From a virus, in the IMG/VR virus record IMGVR_UViG_3300027784_000677, positions 1 to 50,215 of that record: 50,215 nt of DNA. One strand, given 5' to 3'. The notes below the pieces were generated by a model. The model was given only the letters and a program-made list of their open reading frames with translations. It ran no database searches and was not told the DNA's origin. Both the position numbers and the translations under genes were made by a program. Every line of letters starts with the position of its first letter. The first letter of the stretch is position 1. Below are positions 6,417 through 14,450 of this stretch, in pieces.

Positions 6417-6494
6417 GGTAGTAGAAATTTAATCCTTTGGTAGTAGATCAAAAATAATACCAGAGTCCCAGAAAGATAGGACTCTGGTAGTAGA
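6417..6494. repeat. Three direct copies of GGTAGTAGA
   Basis: The nonamer GGTAGTAGA occurs at 6417-6425, 6439-6447 and 6486-6494 in an AT-rich patch downstream of polA. Spacing is 22 and 47 bases. The third copy overlaps the terminator stem. They could be protein-binding iterons, but the number is small. Confidence 0.4.
6444..6489 (-). terminator. Intrinsic terminator of the modification/polymerase operon
   Basis: Minus strand: ACCAGAGTCC and GGACTCTGGT (10 bp) around a 10-base loop, followed by ATTATTTTTGATC. It begins eight bases after the polymerase stop codon and ends the operon. Confidence 0.88.
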
Positions 6495-6496
6495 TG

Positions 6497-9025
6497 CTAC
6501 CCCTCGTATATTGTCTCCATGTCGCCCCACTTCCTGCCGACGTCCACCTCCACCGAGAACGGAACGTCGGTCTCGAAGTCCACGTCGTGCATCACGTCAA
6601 TGAGGATCTCCGTGGACGGCTTCACCAGGTGACTGGGAACCTGGATCAGGAACCCGTCGTGGATGTGCGGCCAGGGCCTGACGCTGATACCCTCACTGCG
6701 CAGGGTTTCCATTACCCGCAGGTTCGCCAGCAGTGTCATATCGCTTACCGAGCTCTGGATCGGCATGTTGACCGCCTGCCGCTTGACCTCGTTGGCATGC
6801 CCCCTATCCAAGATGATCGGGAACCGCCGCTTCCTACCATATAGGGAGGTGACCTCCTGGTCGCGCAGGACGCGATCCTTCTGCCGAGCTATCCACCTGG
6901 TGACCCCAGGCATCATCTGGAAGAACTTCTTCATGTATGCCTCGGCCTCCGTTAGGGAGACGCTCAGCTGGGGAGCCAGACTCTTGGCCGACCTACCATA
7001 TATGAGGCCGAACGCGATCGTCTTAGCGGCCCTCCTCTTGAACTTGACCTCCTCCTCGGGAAGCGCTTCAAGCTCATCCTCCGAGAGGTTGAACAGCTCC
7101 CGTGATATGGCCCTGTGGATGTCCGTCTCGTGCAGTGCCTCGATTAGCTTGTCGTCCTTTGCGAAGTGGGCCATCATGCGGATCTCCGCCTGGGAGTAGT
7201 CGGCATGTATCAGGGTATAGCCTGGATCCGCGGTGAATATGTCCTTTATAACCTTTTGCCGTGGCATCCCGTGGATGTTGGGATCCGTGGAGGACAGTCT
7301 GCCCGTCCGCGTCCCATGAACCCTGTAGCGCGGTCGGATGCGCCCGTCCTTCCACATTATATCCTTGTATCCCTGATAGTATGCGCCGTGCAGTTTGCTA
7401 TACTCCCTGTGCTCGACGATCAACCTGGGCCACTCGTGCTGTTGGGCCAGCCAGTATAGCATGTAGGTGGACGTGCTCCGCGGCTTCATGTCCGTAAATA
7501 TGTGGGAGGTAGACGACCTCCAATACTCCTGTGCCTCGGGATCTTCCACCTGCTGAATCTGTTGCAGTATGGTGTCCTGGTCAATGCGGTCGGTGTCCTC
7601 GTTGACCATAGGAATCAGTCCCAGGTGGTCAAATATGAACTCCGCGATCTGCTTCGGGCTATTAAGGTTAATCTCCTCGGCTCCCTCGTAGCTCCGTATC
7701 CTACCCTCAAGCTCCTCGATCTTAGCCGACCACTCCGCTCCTATAGCATCGTGGTAGTCAATGTCCACCAACATCCCACTGAGCTCCAGGTCAATGAAGT
7801 GACTCGCCGCGGGAACCAGGAGCTTCTCATGCACCTCGGACACATCGTCCTCCACCATATCCTGCCTGAGATCCTCGGACAGTCGAAGGGTGTAGTCGGA
7901 ATCCGCTCCGTTATACTCCATTATGGCCCGCCGCACCTCGTCATCTGCCCAGTCGTCCAGGGAGAGTTTAAGAGGAGCCTTGCGGTCTTCCTCATCCACC
8001 AGAACCTTCACCGCTCCTTTCTCCCCATTCTCCCGCGCCGAGCGCTTGGTCTTTATTAGGGCCTTGAGCTCGTCATCATACTCGGGAGATCTATACCGTG
8101 ATATGGACAGCCGCTTGAGGCCGTGGGATCCCTGCCGCTCATCTATCGCGTAGTGCATTAGCATGGTGTCCCCAACAAACCTCGGATATATTCCCTTGGC
8201 CCTCAACCACAGGACGTCGAACTGACCGTTGTGGAAGTAGCAGTCTATATTTGCCAAGGTATCTCGCAGGGCCTTGAAGTTAGCCAGGTTACCCTCCACC
8301 AGGGCCTGCCAGTCCAGGACGCAAGCAGTTCCTCGCGCCCAGGTGAAACCGACGCTTAGTATGTGGCCGTCCATGAAATCCAGGCTCGCGGTCTCCAGGT
8401 CGATTGCGGCCTTGCCCACATCCCGCAGACGTTTGATGAGTGCATCGAAGCCCTCCTGCGTTTCTATTATGACGTATGACTCCCGCGGTGGGTTGATGAC
8501 GGGCTCCTCCCCGTCCAGAACGGATTTGATGTATTCCAGATCGGCCACCAAGTCCACAAAGGATTCGGGTGACCGCAGAACCCCCGCTGGATGTAGTGTT
8601 GGTATGATGCGGTGTCCGTGCGCCTCCTGGTATATGCCTCGTCGCTTGGTTATCCCGCGGCCTCCTCCAAGCAGGGAGTTAATGCCAATGTTACCCAGTG
8701 GAACAACGATCCGCGGTTTGACCTCGGATAGTTCCTCCAATAGCCGCCCGTTGCAGGCCCTCATCTCCTTGGCTCGCGGATCACGGTTCTTCGGTGGCCT
8801 GCACAGGCACGCGTTGGTATAGTATATACGTTCCAGGTCAAAGTCTATAAGTGTCAGGGCCTCCCGCAGGAGTTTGCCCGCGCGACCGACGAATGGCCGA
8901 CCGCGCCGCTCCTCCTCTGCCCCAGGAGCTTCCCCGACGAATGCTATATCTGGCTCCTCCGTCCATCCATGTGGATGAACGGGCTCACCACTGAGGGAGC
9001 ACTGGTCGCAGTTTCCTACTCTCAT
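6497..9025 (-). CDS. polA: Family 4 uracil-DNA glycosylase fused to family A DNA polymerase
   Basis: Residues 1-170 form an iron-sulfur UDG: Cys6/Cys9/Cys75/Cys91 as cluster ligands, GEAPGAEEERRGRPFVG as motif 1 and LHPAGVLRSP as the catalytic HP loop. A 3'-5' exonuclease follows with IDLET, NGQFD and ADSDYTL, so proofreading looks intact. The polymerase has motif A DYSQAEIR, motif B RRAAKTIAFGLIYG and motif C HIHDGFLI. In motif C the usual His-Asp-Glu is His-Asp-Gly. Such UDG-Pol fusions are known in other phages. ATG 9025 (AAGGAG nine bases upstream) is preferred over GTG 9031. It overlaps the purA-like stop. It is the replicative polymerase, adjacent to a PurA/PurZ-family gene as in aminoadenine phages. 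Confidence 0.93.
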   Translation of the reverse strand: MRVGNCDQCSLSGEPVHPHGWTEEPDIAFVGEAPGAEEERRGRPFVGRAGKLLREALTLIDFDLERIYYTNACLCRPPKNRDPRAKEMRACNGRLLEELSEVKPRIVVPLGNIGINSLLGGGRGITKRRGIYQEAHGHRIIPTLHPAGVLRSPESFVDLVADLEYIKSVLDGEEPVINPPRESYVIIETQEGFDALIKRLRDVGKAAIDLETASLDFMDGHILSVGFTWARGTACVLDWQALVEGNLANFKALRDTLANIDCYFHNGQFDVLWLRAKGIYPRFVGDTMLMHYAIDERQGSHGLKRLSISRYRSPEYDDELKALIKTKRSARENGEKGAVKVLVDEEDRKAPLKLSLDDWADDEVRRAIMEYNGADSDYTLRLSEDLRQDMVEDDVSEVHEKLLVPAASHFIDLELSGMLVDIDYHDAIGAEWSAKIEELEGRIRSYEGAEEINLNSPKQIAEFIFDHLGLIPMVNEDTDRIDQDTILQQIQQVEDPEAQEYWRSSTSHIFTDMKPRSTSTYMLYWLAQQHEWPRLIVEHREYSKLHGAYYQGYKDIMWKDGRIRPRYRVHGTRTGRLSSTDPNIHGMPRQKVIKDIFTADPGYTLIHADYSQAEIRMMAHFAKDDKLIEALHETDIHRAISRELFNLSEDELEALPEEEVKFKRRAAKTIAFGLIYGRSAKSLAPQLSVSLTEAEAYMKKFFQMMPGVTRWIARQKDRVLRDQEVTSLYGRKRRFPIILDRGHANEVKRQAVNMPIQSSVSDMTLLANLRVMETLRSEGISVRPWPHIHDGFLIQVPSHLVKPSTEILIDVMHDVDFETDVPFSVEVDVGRKWGDMETIYEG

Positions 9026-10227
9026 CTCCACTCACTCCTTAGGTCTATCACCTGATCTGTGTGAGGCCCCGTGGAGACCAGACCCACGCGGCATCCCGCG
9101 ATGTTCTCCACCTCGCTGATATACTCGCACATGCTCGTCGGCAGATCATCCATACTCTTAGCCTTGCTAATGTCCGCGTCCCAACCAGGCATGGTTCCCA
9201 CGCCAGGTATCTCGATCCTCTCCAGGCCGTTCAGCGCGTCCAGAAGGGTAATGGCCAGGTAGTCGTAGTTGCACACTCGAGCTGACCTGCGAAGGCCCTC
9301 CGCGTCGAGCCAGCCTATGCGCCTCGGCCTGTGTATGTGAACCCCGATCTCATACTCGTTACCCTGCCTGCGGATGTGCTCCGCCACTTCCTCATCGCGG
9401 ATCTCCGTGGGTAGCGGCCCCTCACCGATCCGCGTGCTGTAGGCCTTCACCACTCCGACGACATCATCAACGCGCCGAGGATCGACCCCCGCACCAGTTC
9501 CCACTGCCGCAGGGATGCAGTTGGAGGATGTTACGAAGGGATAGTCTCCGTGGTCGATGTCCAGCAGAACCCCCTGGGCTCCAGCAAATACCACCGTTGC
9601 TCCCTCACTGATCGCGTCGTTAACGTGCGCGCTACCATCACCAACATAGTCCGACAGCTCCTCGCGCCACTTGCGGGATAGTTTCTCCAGCTCTCTTAGA
9701 TCTTCCACCCCACCGCCGTTGCGCATTACCACCGCGGACAGCATGTTGTCCAGTTCCCAGTTGAGACGGTAAAGATCCTGCACTCGCACACCCGCGCGGA
9801 AGGCCTTATCCGAGTAGGCAGGGCCATTTCCGCTCCGCGTCGTTCCTATAGATTGCTTCCTCTCATCATCCTGGTTCCCGTCCGCCTTCTGGTGTATTGG
9901 TAGGACGAGATGCGCCCTCTTGTCCACTAAGAGTTTGAAGTCGGGATTGATCGCGCGGACTACCTTGATCTCCTTCAAAAGGAACTCGGGATCGATGACC
10001 ATGCCGTTGCCCAGCACAGCTGTCGTCCCAGGCCGCGTCGATCCAGTCGGGAGAGTGCGGAACATGACCGTCCCGAATTCCTCCGTGTGGATGCAGTGGC
10101 CTGCGTTGCTACCCCCGTTGAACCGCACAGCTATGTCCGCGTTGTTGCGGTTGCACAGGTAATTAACGAACTTCCCCTTGCCCTCGTCGCCCCACAGAGC
10201 GCCGACGACCGTGTAAACCTTTACCAT
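9022..10227 (-). CDS. Adenylosuccinate synthetase family enzyme (PurA or PurZ-type)
   Basis: The 401-residue enzyme has the P-loop WGDEGKGK (Asp14), NAGH (His44), GTTRSGNGPAYSDK, FAGAQGVLLDIDHG, PYVTSSN-like FVTSSN and PRRIGWLD. PurA joins aspartate to IMP; phage PurZ does this with dGMP on the way to 2-aminoadenine. As I recall, PurZ usually replaces the catalytic Asp of the P-loop with Ser or similar; here Asp14 is kept. Other positions drift from PurA: Gly-Arg to Arg-Ser and Ile to Asn in the GPAY loop, FEGAQG to FAGAQG, and the GTP-binding TKLD becomes TLLD. At 401 residues it lies between archaeal-type and bacterial PurA. Substrate is undecided. ATG 10227 follows GAAGGAGGAGGATATTA. Confidence 0.85.
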   Translation of the reverse strand: MVKVYTVVGALWGDEGKGKFVNYLCNRNNADIAVRFNGGSNAGHCIHTEEFGTVMFRTLPTGSTRPGTTAVLGNGMVIDPEFLLKEIKVVRAINPDFKLLVDKRAHLVLPIHQKADGNQDDERKQSIGTTRSGNGPAYSDKAFRAGVRVQDLYRLNWELDNMLSAVVMRNGGGVEDLRELEKLSRKWREELSDYVGDGSAHVNDAISEGATVVFAGAQGVLLDIDHGDYPFVTSSNCIPAAVGTGAGVDPRRVDDVVGVVKAYSTRIGEGPLPTEIRDEEVAEHIRRQGNEYEIGVHIHRPRRIGWLDAEGLRRSARVCNYDYLAITLLDALNGLERIEIPGVGTMPGWDADISKAKSMDDLPTSMCEYISEVENIAGCRVGLVSTGPHTDQVIDLRSEWR

Positions 10228-10763
10228 TAATATCCTCCTCCTTCTTCAGGGTATATTACGACGGCCTCACCGTGGATCTGGAGGGCCTTAGCGCGATCGT
10301 CCACCATAACATCAACGTGGTTCCCGCGCACGGCTCCTCCCGTATCCTCAGCCATCCGCCATCCATAACCCTCGACCCATAGCGGTGTCCCCAGCGGAAT
10401 TACGTTGGGATCCACGGCCACTGTCCTGCCTTCAGTCGGATAGGTTCCCGACCTGGTAGTGGTTGGATCCCCGTCGGAGCACAGGCCCGCAGGATCGTCG
10501 AAGGGAGCGTAGCCAGTGATGCGGAACTCCTCCACCGTCCACTCCGTCGCGTCCTCCTCGAAATCCTCCCACCTACCCAATAGGTCGGTATAGGCCTGCT
10601 CCAATTCGGCCTCTCTCGTGGAAACCTCGCGGGCCAAAGTGTGAACTTCCTCCTGGAGATCCTTGACCTCGGCCCGCCTCTGGTTGATTTCCACCGCCTG
10701 GAGGCTCACCGCACCGACGAGGGATATGATCAACAGTCCGTATGCTACACGTTCCCCAAGCAT
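10227..10763 (-). CDS. Membrane-anchored 3D-domain cell-wall protein
   Basis: Counting from ATG 10763 (GGAGG five bases upstream), an N-terminal hydrophobic segment (YGLLIISLVGAVSLQAV) is followed by a coiled coil to about residue 70 and a C-terminal 3D domain: FRITGYAPFDDP, TVAVDPNVIPLGTPLWV, AEDTGGAVRGNHVDVMVDD. The three aspartates of the 3D fold are present. 3D domains are found in Bacillota peptidoglycan-lytic enzymes. It lies between dpdA-like and purA-like genes, overlapping the former by 19 bases, an odd place for a wall enzyme. It may act in lysis or entry. Confidence 0.8.
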   Translation of the reverse strand: MLGERVAYGLLIISLVGAVSLQAVEINQRRAEVKDLQEEVHTLAREVSTREAELEQAYTDLLGRWEDFEEDATEWTVEEFRITGYAPFDDPAGLCSDGDPTTTRSGTYPTEGRTVAVDPNVIPLGTPLWVEGYGWRMAEDTGGAVRGNHVDVMVDDRAKALQIHGEAVVIYPEEGGGY

Positions 10764-11494
10764 CGGTTCCTCCACCATTCGACGTTTCGCTGGAGCAGTT
10801 CCTCATCCAGCGCATCGTTCGAGAAGTCAAGCTCCACATCGGGCTTGGGATCCCCATCGCCCGCGTATTTGCCCACCTGGGTATACATGGCCGCTATACC
10901 ACTATCCACGCCGCGAACGCGCCCAGGGAAGGCCTGCTCGACCTCATATATCTCCCGTGGATCGTTAGGGCATCCCAGGAGATGGATCTCCTTGTCACTG
11001 TCCACCAGTTCAGGAACGCTCCTCAAGGCCTCGGCCCTGCTTGGGAAGTATCGAGATATGAACCTTGATATTCCGATGGTCTTGACGGGCCACTCGAGCA
11101 TCTCCTTGACGCATATGGCCCATTCCCGCGCATCCGCGCCCTGAGGGACGGCTACCAGGTCGATGTCATGCTCCATCTCGGAGCGCTTCTTGTAGAAGTA
11201 GAACATCGCCCTGCCGCCGCGCATTAGGGTTTCCTGCTTGCTGTAGATCTTGTCGGGAAGCACCATCTCATGAACCCCGTGGTGATCCGCGAGGGTAATG
11301 AGCTCATGGATGTCCATTGGCTCCCCCGTTTCGACGACCCCGTTATCCATCATAACGAGGTTTCCCTTCCTGGCCTGGTGCTTGAAGAACTCCCCATATC
11401 TCGCATCACCCAGGAGGTGCGCCAGACAGAGGTGGTAGTCGTTCCTCATCTCCAGGCCCAGGTATTCCGTTGGTAATATCGTCGCTATCTTCAT
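10745..11494 (-). CDS. dpdA: DpdA-like DNA guanine transglycosylase
   Basis: The product (about 249 residues from ATG 11494, AGGAGG six bases upstream; ATG 11500 is also possible) has the landmarks of the tRNA-guanine transglycosylase barrel in order: MMDNG at 48-52 (the SDSGG-like substrate Asp), AVPQGA near 118 (the QGG loop), GISRF near 143, HLLGCPNDPREI (the HLLG...P motif) and GVDSGIAAMY near 196 (the nucleophile Asp region). The tRNA-binding zinc site of TGT is absent, as in phage DpdA, which swaps guanine in DNA for a 7-deazaguanine. Neighbouring QueD-like, QueF-like and YhhQ genes support this. Confidence 0.85.
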   Translation of the reverse strand: MKIATILPTEYLGLEMRNDYHLCLAHLLGDARYGEFFKHQARKGNLVMMDNGVVETGEPMDIHELITLADHHGVHEMVLPDKIYSKQETLMRGGRAMFYFYKKRSEMEHDIDLVAVPQGADAREWAICVKEMLEWPVKTIGISRFISRYFPSRAEALRSVPELVDSDKEIHLLGCPNDPREIYEVEQAFPGRVRGVDSGIAAMYTQVGKYAGDGDPKPDVELDFSNDALDEELLQRNVEWWRNRCLGNV

Positions 11495-11518
11495 TTTCAT
11501 CCTCCTCCTTCCACGCTC

Positions 11519-11527
11519 ATCGTAGCA
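11519..11527 (-). promoter_or_regulatory. Possible extended -10 promoter before dpdA
   Basis: Minus strand TGCTACGAT matches the extended -10 form TGnTAnnAT and sits 25 bases before ATG 11494. The identical nonamer precedes the gene at 50064, and TGCTATGAT precedes the small terminase gene. No good -35 is visible. Confidence 0.4.
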
Positions 11528-11562
11528 CCCGAACACCATCGGATACTATCACTCATGCCTTG

Positions 11563-11700
11563 CTAATCTTCTTGCTCCTTCTGCCAGTCAGGTCGCAGGT
11601 CGGCCCCGCAGTTGTAGCACTCCCATCGAACCCGATGAGGTGCGTGCAGGACGCACTGGGTATCGCACTCGGTGCAGTCAACCAGGAATAGTTGGCTCAT
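11563..11700 (-). CDS. 45-residue zinc-ribbon protein
   Basis: ATG 11700 overlaps the nrdJ stop codon as ATGA, so it is coupled to nrdJ. The product starts MSQLFLVDCTECDTQC and has a second knuckle CYNCGADLRPDW, giving CxxC...CxxC. It resembles a bare zinc ribbon. Its place between nrdJ and dpdA suggests an accessory to DNA modification or nucleotide metabolism, but no function can be read from the sequence. Confidence 0.65.
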   Translation of the reverse strand: MSQLFLVDCTECDTQCVLHAPHRVRWECYNCGADLRPDWQKEQED

Positions 11701-13445
11701 ACACTGCACACCTCGCATTCCCCGCTATCTCCCTCGTAAAGAACGTCGTCCAGGGAGCCGTTGCGGTAGACCGTCACTCCCTTACATCCGAGGTCATAGG
11801 CCAGCCTATACGCCTCATCAATGTCGTCCAATGTGGAATCGGTTGGCAGGTTTATGGTCTTCGATATGGAGCTGTCCAGATACTCCTGAACCTTGGCCTG
11901 CACGCGGACATGCTCCTCAATGCTCACCTGGCTCGCCGTGACCAGGTGCTGGCCGCACACCCCCTCGAACAGTGGATGCGTCATGTAGTGCTCGCCAGTG
12001 GCATCCCTGCGCAGGTATTTCTTGCTGAAGACGGGCTCGATGCCGCTGGACACTCCCGCCAGTATGCTCGTTGTCCCCGTCGGAGCCTGCGTCAGTAGCT
12101 GTAGGTTGCGGATACCATTGGCCCGTATAGCGGTCTTGACCTCGTTTGGTAGGGTTCGAATGAAGTGCGCCTGGAGATACTTGTCAACGTCCAGCGCTGG
12201 AGCAGACCCCCGCTCCACCGCCAGATCAACGCTGGCAAGGTAGGCCTGATCCCTGATGAAGGAATATATGTGGTCTATAAGAGCCAGACTCTCCGCGGAG
12301 CCGTAGCGAACACCACTAAGTATCATCACGTCCGCCAGACCCATAGTCCCCAGACCGACCCGTCGGATCTGCCGTTGGATGTCGCCGATCTCCTGGTTGA
12401 TGTCCACGCTGAGGTCTATCACGTTGTCCAGGAACCTGACCGCCAGTCGGACGGCCCTGCCAAGCGCATCCCAACGCAGATCCCTTCTGGTTGGATCCCA
12501 GAAGGCCGCCAGGTTGATGGATCCCAGGTTGCAGGATCCTCCCGCAGGGAGTGACTGTTCCCCACACGGATTCATGCAAATTAGTTCCTCCGCGAACCAG
12601 GTGTTGGATCGTTTGTTACACCTCTCGAGGAACACCACACCAGGACTACCCGTGCGATGCGCCCCGTCAAGCATCTCCATCCATATTCTCCTCGCAGGAA
12701 CCCGAGCATACTCCTTCACTGGTAGGCCGCTCTCGACCCACTTTCGGATGTTCCCGTCCCACAGACGGTCGTAGAGCTCATGTGACGTATCAGGAAAGAT
12801 GAGAGTCCAGTCCTCATCATTCTCCAAAGCCTGCATGAACCGATCGGACACGCCAACCGAGAAGTTGGCCCTCTCGAACCGCCTCTCGGGATTCACGAAC
12901 TCCAATATGTCGGGATGCCAGTCCTCCAACATAAACATCAAGGCCGCGGTTCTACTGCCGCCCTGACGGATTTGATCCGCCAGACCGTCCGCGCCTCTCA
13001 TCCAGCTGTTGGCCCCTGAGCTATTGCCGTGGACTCCCTGGATGTAGGAGCCTGAGGGCCTCAGCGTAGACCAATTAACCCCTACCCCGCCACCGCGGGC
13101 TGTAATCTCCACCGTGTCGGATAGGGTATCCATTATACCGTGCCTGCTGTCGTTACCCTTCGTCATGTCCCTGGCCCGAACACCAATGACGAAGCAGTTG
13201 TAGTAGGTCACCTGCTGGCCCGCTCCCGCGCCTGACAGGATCCTACCGCTTGGAACGAACTGAAAGTCCTGAAGAATAGAAAGGAAGTCCTCCCTCTCCT
13301 CAGGTGTCCTACCCATGTTGTTAGCGACCCTTTTCCACATCTCCTGCGGATCGCTCTCCACCTGTTGACCTTGCACGTCCTTCAGCGCGTAGCGGTCGAG
13401 GAATACTCCCTCTCTCTGCTCGTTCCAACTCATAATCGCATATGC
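11697..13445 (-). CDS. nrdJ: Class II (adenosylcobalamin-dependent) ribonucleotide reductase
   Basis: This enzyme reduces ribonucleotides to deoxyribonucleotides using coenzyme B12. Visible motifs are MNPCGEQSLPAGGSCNLGS (active-site Cys and Glu), APTGTTSILAGVSSGIEPV and the ending GCKGVTVYRNGS, all typical of NrdJ. The C-terminal Cys-x2-Cys (GECEVCSV) is the usual thiol shuttle. At about 582 residues it is a compact phage form. The start is uncertain: GGAGGT lies eight bases before TTG 13445; ATG 13451 is too close and ATG 13430 too far. The ribosome binding site lies inside the mazG-like ORF. It supplies dNTPs for replication, next to base-modifying genes. Confidence 0.9.
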   Translation of the reverse strand, partial: AYAIMSWNEQREGVFLDRYALKDVQGQQVESDPQEMWKRVANNMGRTPEEREDFLSILQDFQFVPSGRILSGAGAGQQVTYYNCFVIGVRARDMTKGNDSRHGIMDTLSDTVEITARGGGVGVNWSTLRPSGSYIQGVHGNSSGANSWMRGADGLADQIRQGGSRTAALMFMLEDWHPDILEFVNPERRFERANFSVGVSDRFMQALENDEDWTLIFPDTSHELYDRLWDGNIRKWVESGLPVKEYARVPARRIWMEMLDGAHRTGSPGVVFLERCNKRSNTWFAEELICMNPCGEQSLPAGGSCNLGSINLAAFWDPTRRDLRWDALGRAVRLAVRFLDNVIDLSVDINQEIGDIQRQIRRVGLGTMGLADVMILSGVRYGSAESLALIDHIYSFIRDQAYLASVDLAVERGSAPALDVDKYLQAHFIRTLPNEVKTAIRANGIRNLQLLTQAPTGTTSILAGVSSGIEPVFSKKYLRRDATGEHYMTHPLFEGVCGQHLVTASQVSIEEHVRVQAKVQEYLDSSISKTINLPTDSTLDDIDEAYRLAYDLGCKGVTVYRNGSLDDVLYEGDSGECEVCSV

Positions 13446-13713
13446 CAATACCATTACCTCCTCTCGCATATATGTCCATGATCATCATGGCATAGTTGCC
13501 GACGTCCGCGGCTTCCTTCATGATATCGTCTCGGTCGCCGCGGGATAATGCCTCATCGAGTTCCTCCACTTCCTCACGTAGACGATCAAGAAACCACTGA
13601 GCACTATCAACGCCGAGCTCCTTCCAATGCGGCTTATGGTCGTTGCATCTGAGCTTGTGCTCCATGACCTGCGCGAACTTAGCCACTTCCTCTCTCACAT
13701 TAATCGTCACCAT
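13321..13713 (-). CDS. MazG-like nucleotide pyrophosphohydrolase 1
   Basis: The N-terminal 85 residues are an all-alpha NTP-pyrophosphatase: RLREEVEELDEALSRGD carries the E-x-x-E motif and KEAADVGNYAMMIMD the E-x-x-D motif that bind magnesium. Such enzymes convert (d)NTPs to (d)NMPs; in aminoadenine phages a MazG-type enzyme (MazZ) makes dGMP for PurZ. After IYARGGNG the frame continues for about 40 low-complexity, Arg/Gly-rich residues that overlap nrdJ by 125 bases, so the tail may carry no function. GTG 13710 is an alternative start. Substrate unknown. Confidence 0.75.
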   Translation of the reverse strand: MVTINVREEVAKFAQVMEHKLRCNDHKPHWKELGVDSAQWFLDRLREEVEELDEALSRGDRDDIMKEAADVGNYAMMIMDIYARGGNGIGICDYELERAERGSIPRPLRAEGRARSTGGERSAGDVEKGR

Positions 13714-13732
13714 CCCCTCTCTACTGTGTGGT

Positions 13733-13757
13733 AAGGGAGAGCCCGAAGGCCCTCCCG
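13733..13757 (-). other. UUCG hairpin in the mazG leader
   Basis: Minus strand GGGAGGGCC-TTCG-GGCTCTCCC forms a stable hairpin directly after the QueD-like stop codon and before mazG. No U-tract follows; it may stabilise or process the mRNA. Confidence 0.5.
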
Positions 13758-14450
13758 CTACCTAAACTCCTCGGGAACCTTGTCGGGTTCCAGGAAGCGC
13801 ACTCCCTTACCCAGGGCCTGTGCGTGTCGGATCTCTCCCGCGGTGCTCCTGCCGACGTATCCGTCCACATTGAGCACATAGATCCAGTCAGACATCTCTA
13901 TCTTGCGCTTGTGAAGCTCGTCGAAGGCTATCTTCGCCTCCTCCGAGATCTCCTCCTGGTCTGCGTGCATGAAGCTCCCCACCATGAAGGACGCACATCC
14001 CTCCTCCTCCAGGAGCTTCATGGCATCGAGCCATGCCTGCTTGAAGCGCGTGGAGCCACATATGGTCACCACAGGTGGCCTGGGCCTACTATCCCGATAC
14101 ACCTCCGCGCCGCAGTCCGCATCCTCCATCACTCGGACGCGCTTGACGTGAGGCATCTTACCGAGGATCCAGTTACCTAAGTCCTCGCAGGATGCTCTGC
14201 CGAAGTCGTAGACCACCACCTCCTCCCCGCGATCACCCGTAAGCCGCTTGTAGCTGGCCCTGGAGATGAGCGCCGCCTGGAGATCGTCCCGCAGGTCATG
14301 AAACTCAATGTCTCGGTCAGCGTGATTAACGTCAGCCCATGCCGTGACACGGAAGTCGTGCATGTGCGGATGTTTCAGATACTCCCTAACACCACTGGCT
14401 TCAGGCCAGCAGTGCAGGGCTCGGACTGTCGTTGATACCCTTATCTCCAT
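13758..14450 (-). CDS. QueD/PTPS-like tunnel-fold domain fused to a deoxyribosyltransferase-like domain
   Basis: Residues 1-120 look like 6-pyruvoyltetrahydropterin synthase/QueD: VRALHCW (His13), HPHMHDFRVTAWAD (His29 and His31 as zinc ligands), DIEFHDLRDDL, SCEDLGNWI and VRVMEDADCGAEVY. The catalytic Cys normally just before the HxH motif is missing. Residues 127-230 match the nucleoside 2-deoxyribosyltransferase-like/DUF4406 pattern: VVTICGSTRFKQAW, GSFMHADQEEISEE, LHKRKIEMSD, NVDGYVGRST, GEIRHAQALGK. ATG 14450 or 14453 overlaps the QueF-like stop, and GGAG precedes the second ATG by five bases. The fusion may process a deazapurine base or nucleotide before DNA insertion. Confidence 0.75.
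   Translation of the reverse strand: MEIRVSTTVRALHCWPEASGVREYLKHPHMHDFRVTAWADVNHADRDIEFHDLRDDLQAALISRASYKRLTGDRGEEVVVYDFGRASCEDLGNWILGKMPHVKRVRVMEDADCGAEVYRDSRPRPPVVTICGSTRFKQAWLDAMKLLEEEGCASFMVGSFMHADQEEISEEAKIAFDELHKRKIEMSDWIYVLNVDGYVGRSTAGEIRHAQALGKGVRFLEPDKVPEEFR

Noticed and set aside
6164-6451. A 95-residue minus-strand ORF between polA and the 42-residue gene
   Set aside because: It runs through the second terminator hairpin and the structured leader, has no ribosome binding site and has an unconvincing composition.
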